Assembly: GCA_946481075.1 (NCBI GenBank)
Contig: CAMLMC010000001.1
Coordinates: forward strand, 806,001-870,000
Direction: 5' to 3'
DNA from: an uncultured Alphaproteobacteria bacterium
GTDB lineage: Bacteria > Pseudomonadota > Alphaproteobacteria > Micavibrionales > Micavibrionaceae
Length of the DNA: 64,000 bases
Position 1 is the stretch's first letter, and the number at the start of each line of letters is the position of its first letter. The position numbers were made by a program, and so were the translations under genes. Under the pieces are notes generated by a model, which saw nothing but the letters and a program-made list of their open reading frames with translations, made no database searches and was not told the DNA's origin. Positions 54,910-62,325 of this stretch are shown here, piece after piece.

Positions 54910-55290
54910 TTATGTCAATGAAAGAGCGGCCAGTTTCGGGGCGTAAAACACGAATGCCGCCCCGGCCGCGATCAGGCAAAACCCGATCCCATGATAAATG
55001 GTGAGTTTTTCACCGAGGTAAAAGACGGAAAAGAAGGCAAAAACGACGAGTGTGATGACTTCCTGCATCGTCTTTAACTCCGCCGCACTATAAGTGCCAT
55101 ACCCGATCCGGTTCGCGGGCACGGCGAAACAATATTCGATCAAGGCAATGCCCCACGACGCGAGGATCGCCACCATCATAGGCGCATGGGTGAATTTCAG
55201 ATGCCCATACCATGCGAATGTCATGAAGATATTGGAGAGGCAGAGCAGAACAATCGGCACGAATGGAAGGAATGATGCAGGGATAATCAT
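54910..55290 (-). CDS. DUF486/DMT-type membrane protein
   Basis: A 126-residue protein with four membrane helices, matching the DUF486 family of small drug/metabolite transporters: NIFMTFAWYGHLKF at the start, ALIEYCFAVPANRIG in the middle and VFAFFSVFYLGEKLTIYHGIGFCLIAAGAAFVFY at the end. Its ATG follows the fliQ stop codon with no gap, so it is translationally coupled to a flagellar gene although the family has no known flagellar role. The transported compound is unknown. Confidence 0.82.
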   Translation of the reverse strand: MIIPASFLPFVPIVLLCLSNIFMTFAWYGHLKFTHAPMMVAILASWGIALIEYCFAVPANRIGYGTYSAAELKTMQEVITLVVFAFFSVFYLGEKLTIYHGIGFCLIAAGAAFVFYAPKLAALSLT

Positions 55291-55557
55291 TTATTCAATG
55301 CCGATGATAAGGGTCGAAATTTCCTGCATGAAATTCGTCATCGCCGATACGAACGCCGGAAACAGGACAAAGATGGCGGCGAAGATGGTCAGAATTTTGG
55401 GAACGAAAACCAGCGTCATTTCCTGAATCTGGGTCAATGCCTGAATAAGGGCGATTGTCACCCCGACCAGAAGCCCGACCAGCATCACCGGCGCGCCGAT
55501 GGCCATGGTCAGCAAAATTGCTTCACGGGTGATATCGATGAGCTGGGTTTGATTCAT
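55291..55557 (-). CDS. fliQ: Flagellar export protein FliQ
   Basis: An 88-residue export-gate subunit with two membrane helices. MNQTQLIDITREAILLTM is the usual start, and the conserved TQIQEMTLVFVPKIL lies between the helices. I chose ATG 55557; the frame stays open to 55602 but that would add a non-family extension. It follows fliE after about 70 bases. Confidence 0.94.
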   Translation of the reverse strand: MNQTQLIDITREAILLTMAIGAPVMLVGLLVGVTIALIQALTQIQEMTLVFVPKILTIFAAIFVLFPAFVSAMTNFMQEISTLIIGIE

Positions 55558-55625
55558 GCCCTTCAAACTATCAGAAAAAAAATGCCGGCGAAAGACCGGC
55601 ATTTCCTTGAAGGAATTCTGTTCTA

Positions 55626-55934
55626 CTACATCTGCGTGCGCATCAGTTCCTGATACGCCCCGACAAGGCGGTCGCGGACGGCGGTAACGGTTTGCAGGGT
55701 CAGCTCGGCGGCATTGACCGCCTGAACGACTTCGGGAAGGCTCGCCTCACCTGTGATTGCCTTGGCGGACATCGTTTCGCCCGCCTTCATCGTGCTAATC
55801 GAACTCACAACCGCATTTTTCATCATGTCGCCAAAGCTCACGGCGCCTGCCCCGTCATTTTGCGTAAAACTGACAGTCTTCGCCGTGTTGGCGTAGGCAT
55901 TGGCGGCTGCGGCTGGGTTCATTTTATCGAGCAT
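55626..55934 (-). CDS. fliE: Flagellar hook-basal body protein FliE
   Basis: A 102-residue helical adaptor linking the MS ring to the proximal rod. The C-terminal part shows the family pattern SLPEVVQAVNAAELTLQTVTAVRDRLVGAYQELMRTQM, which matches FliE closely. The order flgB-flgC-fliE is the classical basal-body operon. A partial GTCAT-type repeat lies between flgC and fliE. Confidence 0.93.
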   Translation of the reverse strand: MLDKMNPAAAANAYANTAKTVSFTQNDGAGAVSFGDMMKNAVVSSISTMKAGETMSAKAITGEASLPEVVQAVNAAELTLQTVTAVRDRLVGAYQELMRTQM

Positions 55935-55977
55935 GATTCTTTTTCCCTGTTCCTATTCTACCATAATTCCCGCTTCT

Positions 55978-56010
55978 GTCATCCTGTACCCCAACGGGGT
56001 GAAGGATCTC
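55978..56010. repeat. Partial GTCAT-type repeat between flgC and fliE
   Basis: GTCATCCTGTACCCC and a following AACGGGGT hairpin ending GAAGGATCT. It resembles one arm of the elements at 4101 and 15922 but lacks the closing ATGAC end, so it is probably a decayed copy. Confidence 0.45.
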
Positions 56011-56028
56011 TCAACGCGGGGTCCCATT

Positions 56029-56508
56029 TTATCGCAACATATCAATCGTGCGCTGGGCCATGTTACGCGATTGTTCGATCATACCCAGATTGGCTTCATA
56101 ACTGCGCTGGGCTTCGCGCATATCCGACATTTCGATCATCGTATTAACATTTGGCATGCGGACATATCCCGCCTCGTTCGCGCCGGGGTGATCCGGCATA
56201 TATTTCATCGGGTACGGCGTCTTCGTATCGCCATCGATTTTTTCGACCTTCACCAGATCCGTGTCATAGGTGCGGTCTTTCTTGTTTTTAAAGGTGATAA
56301 TCTTGCGGGTATAAGGATCGCCGTCCGGTGTCAGTGCGGCTGTATTCGCATTCGCGATGTTTTCGGAAATCACGCGGGCACGCTCGGATTGCGCCTTCAT
56401 GCCGTGGGCGGACACCATCATGGTTTTGAACAAGGTATTGCCGTCATCGGCGCGGGCGGGCGCGGAAAAAACAAACAACACGGCAATCGCAACAATAAAA
56501 CGCTTCAT
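56029..56508 (-). CDS. flgC: Flagellar basal-body rod protein FlgC with Sec signal peptide
   Basis: A 159-residue proximal rod protein. From residue 24 it follows FlgC: FKTMMVSAHGMKAQSERARVISENIANANTA, then MPNVNTMIEMSDMREAQRSYEANLGMIEQSRNMAQRTIDMLR at the end. Unusually, it begins with a textbook Sec signal (MKRFIVAIAVLFVFSAPARA, cleavage before DDGN), while FlgC normally starts directly with a short helix and leaves through the flagellar export channel. The ATG at 56508 has AAGGGGT at seven bases, and no ribosome binding site supports a start after the signal. So this form should go to the periplasm by Sec, a different route. Confidence 0.88.
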   Translation of the reverse strand: MKRFIVAIAVLFVFSAPARADDGNTLFKTMMVSAHGMKAQSERARVISENIANANTAALTPDGDPYTRKIITFKNKKDRTYDTDLVKVEKIDGDTKTPYPMKYMPDHPGANEAGYVRMPNVNTMIEMSDMREAQRSYEANLGMIEQSRNMAQRTIDMLR

Positions 56509-56525
56509 TATTTTACCCCTTATTC

Positions 56526-56936
56526 CTATCCCTGACGGCCCAGCGCAAGGCGGAACATGTTCGCCTGCTTACTCATCAGATTGGTCAGCATATTGTAATC
56601 CATCGATGTCTGGTTGGCCTTGATCATCTGTTCTTCCAGAATGACCGCGTTGCCGTCCGGCGCGACCTCATACGTCACGCGGTCCTTAATATCCTTGGCA
56701 TTGCCCTTGTCGTTCGGGCCATTGACATGGCCGGGATCGGTTTTGGCGAGCGTCACCTGCTGCGTCCCCGTCACTTTTTTCAAAACGGAACCAAAATCGA
56801 CCTTGGTCAGGTCCTGCGAACGGTAATTGGGTGTATCGGCGTTGGCCATGTTCTGGGCGATGATCGCCTGCCGCTGGTCCAGATAGACCATTTTGGCGGC
56901 CATGGCACGCATCAGTGGTACATTTTGTATCGACAT
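56526..56936 (-). CDS. flgB: Flagellar basal-body rod protein FlgB
   Basis: A 136-residue proximal rod protein. It begins as expected for FlgB (MSIQNVPLMRAMAAKMVYLDQRQAIIAQNMANADTPNYRSQDL) without signal peptide, and ends with the conserved helix MDYNMLTNLMSKQANMFRLALG. It is first in the operon flgB-flgC-fliE-fliQ. A sigma-54-type promoter sequence lies upstream at 56983-56998. Confidence 0.94.
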   Translation of the reverse strand: MSIQNVPLMRAMAAKMVYLDQRQAIIAQNMANADTPNYRSQDLTKVDFGSVLKKVTGTQQVTLAKTDPGHVNGPNDKGNAKDIKDRVTYEVAPDGNAVILEEQMIKANQTSMDYNMLTNLMSKQANMFRLALGRQG

Positions 56937-56982
56937 GGTGTTTCCCTAAACGTATCCTAGTCACACTTAACGATAAGAACGT

Positions 56983-56998
56983 TGCAGGAACCGTGCCA
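56983..56998 (-). promoter_or_regulatory. Sigma-54-like promoter of the flgB operon
   Basis: TGGCACGGTTCCTGCA on the minus strand matches the -24/-12 consensus TGGCAC-N5-TTGC with the GG and GC invariants at the right distance and one mismatch (C for T). Transcription would start near 56970, about 35 bases before flgB. The site overlaps the ribosome binding site of divergent fhlB. Flagellar genes of this class in Caulobacter use sigma-54, which agrees. Confidence 0.55.
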
Positions 56999-57373
56999 AT
57001 GCCGCCCTCTCCGCCGGATGATCCGGATGAACACCTTAAGCCTTTAAATTTAAAGGAAAAACCGGCGAAACAGATTGCCGTCGCCCTGAAAGACCGGACG
57101 CTGGAGCGCAAAGTGCCGGAGGTTGTGGCCGCCGGGCGGGGCGTTCTTGCCGAGAAAATCCTGCAGCTTGCCTTCGACAATGACATCAAGGTCAAGGAAG
57201 ACGGCGCGCTGGCCGAAATGCTGGCCTCTGTCGAACTCGACAGTCCCATCCCGTCCGAGGCGTTCATGGCGGTCGCCGAAATCCTTTACTACGTTTACCG
57301 CGCGAACGGAGAGCCAAACCCCTTTGATGCCGTTCTGAAGGATGATATGGAAGATGGGACGAACAAAAAGTGA
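56999..57373 (+). CDS. Stand-alone FlhB C-terminal domain protein (FhlB-like)
   Basis: A 124-residue soluble protein. After a Pro-rich start (MPPSPPDDPDEHLKPLN), KQIAVALKDRTLERKVPEVVAAGRGVLAEKIL and PSEAFMAVAEILYYVYRAN match the cytoplasmic domain of FlhB/YscU, but without membrane helices and without the NPTH cleavage loop. Such proteins occur in flagellated bacteria and can substitute for or modulate the FlhB C-terminal part. It starts the divergent operon leading to fliO-fliP; AGGA lies nine bases before the ATG. Confidence 0.82.
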   Translation: MPPSPPDDPDEHLKPLNLKEKPAKQIAVALKDRTLERKVPEVVAAGRGVLAEKILQLAFDNDIKVKEDGALAEMLASVELDSPIPSEAFMAVAEILYYVYRANGEPNPFDAVLKDDMEDGTNKK

Positions 57374-57639
57374 TGGCCCCTTTTATGTCCCCCGAAACGC
57401 TGCGCGACAAAATGCAAAAACTTGCCGATTATATCTACGATGCCGAAGGGATTGTTCGCGGCGGCAAGATGGTCGATTTATCGAGCCTTGACCGGGAAGT
57501 CAGCCTGATCTGCAAGGAGGCCATGTCGTTGCCGGCCGAAGATGTAGGGGTTGTTCAGCCGGTCATGGCGGAACTGATCGGCAACCTGGAGCGCCTTTCC
57601 ATGGCGATTAAAGATTACAAGGACAATTTAAAGAAATGA
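57373..57639 (+). CDS. Hypothetical flagellar-operon protein, 88 residues
   Basis: A helical protein (MAPFMSPETLRDKMQKLADY, then AEDVGVVQPVMAELIGNLERLSMAIKDYKDNLKK). Its ATG overlaps the fhlB stop codon and its own stop overlaps the fliO start (ATGA), so it is tightly coupled to both. Size and helicity resemble flagellar export chaperones such as FlgN or FliT, but no sequence motif confirms it. Confidence 0.6.
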   Translation: MAPFMSPETLRDKMQKLADYIYDAEGIVRGGKMVDLSSLDREVSLICKEAMSLPAEDVGVVQPVMAELIGNLERLSMAIKDYKDNLKK

Positions 57640-57923
57640 CCATCGAAGACTACCTGAAATTCCTGTTCGCCCTGATATTCGTCATATGCCTGATGGGCGG
57701 GCTGGCCTATGTGCTCAAACGCTTCGGCTATGGCGGTCCTAAACCGGTTCCTGCAGACAAACGCCGTTTGAAGATTGTCGAAATTCTTCCCCTTGATGCC
57801 CGCCGCCGCGCGATTTTGTTGCGGAGGGATGATACGGAACATCTTGTCATTCTCGGCCCCACGGGCGAAACTGTTGTCGAAACGAATATCTCCGTTAAAA
57901 CGGAAGGCGCCCAGAATGTATAA
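57636..57923 (+). CDS. fliO: Flagellar biosynthesis protein FliO
   Basis: A 95-residue single-pass inner-membrane protein that helps FliP complexes assemble. One membrane helix (FLFALIFVICLMGGLAYVLKRF) is followed by the cytoplasmic FliO domain KRRLKIVEILPLDARRRAILLRRDDTEHLVILGPTGETVVET. It overlaps the preceding gene by four bases and the fliP start at 57916 by eight. Confidence 0.9.
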   Translation: MTIEDYLKFLFALIFVICLMGGLAYVLKRFGYGGPKPVPADKRRLKIVEILPLDARRRAILLRRDDTEHLVILGPTGETVVETNISVKTEGAQNV

Positions 57924-58788
57924 AACCGTCATTGCGAGGAACGAAGTGACGAAGCAATCCAGTCAGAAGGATGGATTGCTTCGTCGGCTATGCCTCCTCG
58001 CAATGACGCAGAAAAAAACATTTATCCTGTTTGTTATATCCTTCCTGTTCAGCGGATTGGCCATTCTCTTGCTTTCCCATCCTGCAATGGCGCAGGCGCT
58101 GACGCTTGATCTTGGAAGCGATGAAGAAGGCACGGTGTCGGGCCGCATCATCCAGATGGTGGCCCTCCTCACCGTTCTCTCGCTCGCGCCATCCATCCTG
58201 ATCATGATGACCTCGTTCACGCGGATCATCGTTGTTCTGTCGTTCCTGCGCACCGCGATGGGAATTCAGCAAACACCGCCGAATTCGGTCATGATTTCGC
58301 TCGCGCTGTTCCTCACCTTCTTCATCATGACGCCGACGTTGCAGGCGGCCTATGACAACGGTGTCAAACCCCTCATCAACAATGAAATCGATGAAGTCGC
58401 GGCATTTGATGCCACCACCACGCCGTTCAAGGAATTCATGCTCAAACATGTCCGCGAAAGCGATCTGACATTGTTTACCGAACTTTCGCAATCCGGCCCG
58501 TATGAAGACCCGATGGCCATCCCGCTTCAGGTTGTCATCCCGTCCTTCATGATTTCGGAATTGCGCCGCGCGTTTGAAATTGGCTTCATGTTGTTCCTGC
58601 CTTTCGTCATCATCGACATGGTGACGGCCTCCATCCTCATGTCCATGGGGATGATGATGCTCCCGCCCGTTATGATATCCCTGCCCTTTAAGATCATCTT
58701 TTTTGTCCTGGTCGATGGCTGGTATCTCATCTGCGGCTCGCTGATCCAAAGCTTCGGCACAGGCCCGGTCGCCCCTGGCGCGGGATAG
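57916..58788 (+). CDS. fliP: Flagellar export protein FliP with repeat-encoded N-terminal extension
   Basis: An export-gate subunit; the mature part is clearly FliP: GRIIQMVALLTVLSLAPSILIMMTSFTRIIVVLSFLRTAMG, TPPNSVMISLALFLTFFIM and MLLPPVMISLPFKIIFFVLVDGW. ATG 57916 has GGAAGG at eight bases and overlaps fliO, so it is probably the used start, giving 290 residues. The codons 57928-58007 come from an 80-base palindromic repeat and read TVIARNEVTKQSS and so on, then the signal peptide begins. If translation instead starts at ATG 58003, at the repeat's end, the protein has 261 residues but no ribosome binding site. Confidence 0.92.
   Translation: MYKTVIARNEVTKQSSQKDGLLRRLCLLAMTQKKTFILFVISFLFSGLAILLLSHPAMAQALTLDLGSDEEGTVSGRIIQMVALLTVLSLAPSILIMMTSFTRIIVVLSFLRTAMGIQQTPPNSVMISLALFLTFFIMTPTLQAAYDNGVKPLINNEIDEVAAFDATTTPFKEFMLKHVRESDLTLFTELSQSGPYEDPMAIPLQVVIPSFMISELRRAFEIGFMLFLPFVIIDMVTASILMSMGMMMLPPVMISLPFKIIFFVLVDGWYLICGSLIQSFGTGPVAPGAG
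57928..58007. repeat. Palindromic interspersed repeat inside fliP
   Basis: An 80-base element: GTCATTGCGAGGAACGAAGT at one end and an inverted CCTCGCAATGAC at the other, with GAAGCAATCCA / TGGATTGCTTC as inner inverted arms. The type is known as a dispersed palindrome in several bacterial genomes, where it often gives the translated string VIARNEVTKQS. It lies wholly within the frame of fliP when that gene starts at 57916. Confidence 0.8.
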
Positions 58789-58967
58789 CCGGTCGGTGAC
58801 CCGCACCACCCAATTTATTGTAATGCGATCAAGAGAACGCTGAAGCCGGTATTCCAACGTCTGAAGAACACGATCGAGCCCCGGTCTGACCGGAAAAACA
58901 CATACGTGAGAGATGTCTATCGAAACGGATAAGCCCCTCATTCGCCGAAAATAGAGATTAACACTGC

Positions 58968-58989
58968 TAAAGCCGCATCATCGGCTTTA
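58968..58989. terminator. Hairpin after fliP, weak terminator candidate
   Basis: Eight-base-pair stem TAAAGCCG / CGGCTTTA with a six-base loop in the 252-base gap between fliP and the convergent TPR gene. No T run follows on either strand. The rest of this gap shows no gene. Confidence 0.4.
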
Positions 58990-59040
58990 ACGCCGGGCCT
59001 TTAATTCCGGCAGCCATAATCAATTCGCGGCGGCGGGGGC

Positions 59041-62000
59041 TTATTCCTCTGCCGCTTTTTCATCCGGCGTGGCATTCGCCGGAACAGGTTCCTGCACTGG
59101 CGCTGGCTCCTTTGCATCCCTTCCCTCTTCGCCTTCGGTCAATTTGCCGTAGCCGTCGAGGAACCCTTGGAACAGTGAAAGCTCAGATATCATACTCTCA
59201 ATCGCTTCGCGACTGCCGATCATATCCGGCCTGCGCGGACGTGTAATGACCTCGAACATTTTTCCCTTATCGGTTTTATCCATCTGTTCGTTATGGCGCT
59301 GGCGAAGGTTGGCAAGCGCCACGCGGTCATTGGAAAGGTTTAAAGCAATCGCGCGATTTAAAATCAGCCCGGTCTGATATTCGTTTAATGTGCTGCGCGG
59401 GTTGATGTTTTCTGTAATGATCAGGTCGTTGAGCGCAACCGCCGCCTCTTCCCATTTTCCGGCGGCCCAGGCGATGTCGGTGCGCAGACGATTGACATCA
59501 GGATCGAGTTTCATGCCTTCGAGCACCGCAATCGCCTCATCGGTCTTTTTCTGCATGGATAAGGCGCGGGCGCGAAGAAGGTTAATCTGACGTTGTTTTT
59601 CCGCATCCATGATGAGCGGCTGCGATGGCTGCTCCTGCGCATTATCGCCCACCTTGATATCAACGGTTTTCTCCGTTCCCGGGGCCGGCTTTTGATCCGC
59701 CCCATTCAGGGTCTTTTGCGCTATATCAAGGCTGCGCAGCGCGCCATCCGGATTACCGTCCAGCAAACGGATAGCCGCAAGACGAATGGCGATCTCGGCC
59801 TTCTTATCCCCCTGCAACCTGTTATTCACCTGATACTCCAGCAGCGATGCAGCGCGGCCAAGCAGGTCCGCATTGACAAGGCGCTCTGCCAACGTCTCGA
59901 CAAACTGGTTTCCTTCTGCGCCGGGCGGCGTCAAATCCTTGAACTCTTCGTAGAAGCTGATCGCCTCCAGCGGGTTCATCGATTTAAGCTGGTCCTTCGT
60001 GAAAACCTCGCGGAACGATTTTTTCATGTAGGCGTCAATCTCGTTTGCCAGATCGCGGGTGTTGGCAATCTCCAGCGCATTGCGCAGAATTGTAAAGGCC
60101 TTCAGATAATCCTTGTTTTCGACATACATCTCCCCAAGACGGAAATTGATAAGCGTTTCAAGTTCGTCACCGCGCCATGCATAACGCAGCGCCTCCAGAC
60201 GGTCGATCGCCTGTGCGGGGGTAATCTCCTTGCGGTCGAGTTGCAATCTCGTGAGCGATAGGCCAGCCTTCGCGCGGTACAGATAATCCCTGCCGTTGGC
60301 AAGCGGTTCCCAATATTCTACGGCTTTTGCCGGATTGCCTTTTTGCCGCTCTGCCTCGCCCGTCAGGTAGTCCAGTGCCGCCTTATACTGGATCGGGAGT
60401 TCACCGGCGAATGGGCGGATATCGTTCATGATGGCCTCTGCCAGTGGAACATTCGCCCCGCGCAATGCTATTTCGGCAAAGGTCAGCTCTAGCGGAATGC
60501 GGATGGATTTGGGGTAATCCCGCACCCCTTCAAATGTTTTGGGCATGGTGTCGATGGCTTGCTTCCAATCCTCGAGCCCCGCCAGCGTGTAGGCGCGCCA
60601 ATAAGGCACATCGGCGAACTTCATCAAATTGCCGCTGGTATAATCCTCGAAGGCGACATCATACTTACCGGCGAGCGCGGATGCCGCACCGTGCAAGGCG
60701 CGATATTCATCATTGTTCGTAAGCTCCGGCACGAATTGTTCGGCGATACGAAGCAGGCCGAGCGCTTCGGGCGCGCGGTTGTTTGCAATGTTGAGCTTGG
60801 CCATTGTGATGATGCTCTCAACGCGATCGGCTTCTTTCTCGCCGGATGTATCAAGCGTGATAAGCCGCATATTGTTTTGCAAGGCCGGAACACCGCCCAT
60901 TTCCCAGCGCGGGAAGTTGTATATATTGTTGCCCGATGGCTCTACCGCGGAAAGCTTCTGTAACTCCTCGCTGGTCGGCAGATTATCCGGTTGTGGGGCC
61001 ATACCCTCTTCATCTTGCGTCTCGTCTTCTGTGGGAGTCGTTGGCGGTATCGGCATCACGGCACCGGTGGAAAGGGAGAGTCCCCCTGGCTTTTGTACGA
61101 TCACGTTCTTGCCGCTAATCTTAACATCCACATCATCGGCCTTGCGCAGAAAAGCCAGTCCGATCACGCTGTTCAATTGCCTTAACTGCACAAAGTTTCT
61201 GGCTTTGCCGGCAAACTGGTCGGCATGCGTTGCCGTAATCACCGTAATCTCGTCTCCAGCCAACGGGTCTTTGATTTTTATGATTTTGCGCATATCGGAA
61301 AGCGCCCATGACAAAACGCCATTCTCCGTTATCAAGGCCGCAGGCTTCATGTCCTTTTCTTTTGACGACAAATGAATGCGCCAGTTCACCCCGCCGCCAT
61401 CCGCCCATGGCTTGAGACCATCGGGGAGATTGAGGCGGAATGCTATGCCGCCATCGATTTTTTCTTCGGTAAAGGTTTCGAAGCGGTCCTTTTGCGGGCC
61501 GGTTATAATAGGTTTGGCATCCAGGGCGGGATTGTCCGCCACGATCCATAAAACGCCAGAACGGATAAAGGCCGCCACGCCATAGTTCGATGTGCTGGTC
61601 AAGCTGACGATATGATCGCCCATTGCCGGTGCTTCGACTTTGGTTGTATCGACCTTTTCTACGGGCGCGGGTGTCGCGCTTTCGGCAGGCGCGACCGAAA
61701 AATCCTTTGCCGGTGTTTCAACATCCGCATCGGGACCGGGCGCCGGCGCCGGAGAAGGAGTCGTCGCTTTTTCCTGCGGCTTGGGCGGGTTAGCACCGGG
61801 TGGATTATACACATCAAGGATAACTTTGTTTGCCACCGTAAAATCGCGGAACCGGCTGCCGTCCGGAATTGTGACGGCAATTTGCAACGGCTCGCTTGCC
61901 GTGGAAACCGTCTCCACCTTTACGATGTTGCCGCCAACAGTAACACCGCCCATATCCGCGTTGCCCGCAAGACCGAAACGCAAGGTAAGGCGATTTCCCT

Positions 62001-62169
62001 CTTTTGAAATGGTGTATTGCGGTTTGACGGGCCATTCGAAAACAAGGCGGGCATAATCATCATGCTGCCCCGTGCGTAAAGTCACGGCCTCTTGCGCAAG
62101 CGCATCATGCGGCCACAAAGGGCCGCAGATCAGCGATAGAAGGAGCATCAGGGCAGGCAGAAACCGCAT
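59041..62169 (-). CDS. Large exported TPR protein with AMIN-like N-terminus
   Basis: A 1042-residue protein with a signal peptide (cleavage near HDALAQ). Residues 30-120 form a strand-rich region (LRTGQHDDYARLVFEWP, GNRLTLRFG, VILDVYNPPG) like the AMIN domain of peptidoglycan-bound proteins; a second similar region seems to follow a Pro/Ala-rich linker at 120-170. Residues from about 430 to 960 are helical repeats of TPR type (AKLNIANNRAPEALGLLRIAEQF, ARALSMQKKTDEAIAVLEGM). The C-terminus is Glu/Pro-rich. It is probably periplasmic, bound to the wall or a motor part. It is upstream of no flagellar gene on its strand but lies between fliP and cheZ. Confidence 0.7.
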   Translation of the reverse strand: MRFLPALMLLLSLICGPLWPHDALAQEAVTLRTGQHDDYARLVFEWPVKPQYTISKEGNRLTLRFGLAGNADMGGVTVGGNIVKVETVSTASEPLQIAVTIPDGSRFRDFTVANKVILDVYNPPGANPPKPQEKATTPSPAPAPGPDADVETPAKDFSVAPAESATPAPVEKVDTTKVEAPAMGDHIVSLTSTSNYGVAAFIRSGVLWIVADNPALDAKPIITGPQKDRFETFTEEKIDGGIAFRLNLPDGLKPWADGGGVNWRIHLSSKEKDMKPAALITENGVLSWALSDMRKIIKIKDPLAGDEITVITATHADQFAGKARNFVQLRQLNSVIGLAFLRKADDVDVKISGKNVIVQKPGGLSLSTGAVMPIPPTTPTEDETQDEEGMAPQPDNLPTSEELQKLSAVEPSGNNIYNFPRWEMGGVPALQNNMRLITLDTSGEKEADRVESIITMAKLNIANNRAPEALGLLRIAEQFVPELTNNDEYRALHGAASALAGKYDVAFEDYTSGNLMKFADVPYWRAYTLAGLEDWKQAIDTMPKTFEGVRDYPKSIRIPLELTFAEIALRGANVPLAEAIMNDIRPFAGELPIQYKAALDYLTGEAERQKGNPAKAVEYWEPLANGRDYLYRAKAGLSLTRLQLDRKEITPAQAIDRLEALRYAWRGDELETLINFRLGEMYVENKDYLKAFTILRNALEIANTRDLANEIDAYMKKSFREVFTKDQLKSMNPLEAISFYEEFKDLTPPGAEGNQFVETLAERLVNADLLGRAASLLEYQVNNRLQGDKKAEIAIRLAAIRLLDGNPDGALRSLDIAQKTLNGADQKPAPGTEKTVDIKVGDNAQEQPSQPLIMDAEKQRQINLLRARALSMQKKTDEAIAVLEGMKLDPDVNRLRTDIAWAAGKWEEAAVALNDLIITENINPRSTLNEYQTGLILNRAIALNLSNDRVALANLRQRHNEQMDKTDKGKMFEVITRPRRPDMIGSREAIESMISELSLFQGFLDGYGKLTEGEEGRDAKEPAPVQEPVPANATPDEKAAEE

Positions 62170-62283
62170 ATTCGAAAGGTGCCATACAGGGCGTGAAAGA
62201 ACAAGGCGAAGCCTTACAAAACAAAGGACTTTTCCCCTTTTCCGCCGATATTGTCGTAATCATATAGGCCAGAAAAAGAAATA

Positions 62284-62303
62284 CCGGCCCGCAAGCGGAC
62301 CGG
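62284..62303 (-). terminator. Terminator of the cheY-cheZ unit
   Basis: Nine-base-pair stem with one mismatch, CCGGCCCGC / GCGGACCGG, two-base loop, followed on the minus strand by a T-rich stretch (ATTTCTTTTT). It lies 23 bases after the cheZ stop codon. Confidence 0.75.
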
Positions 62304-62325
62304 CATCTCTTGGTGAATGAAACTG

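Noticed and set aside
57988..58941. A 317-codon minus-strand frame across fliP and the gap after it.
   Set aside because: Most of it is antisense to fliP and is extremely His/Glu/Arg-rich, typical of shadow frames. The part outside fliP has no motif.
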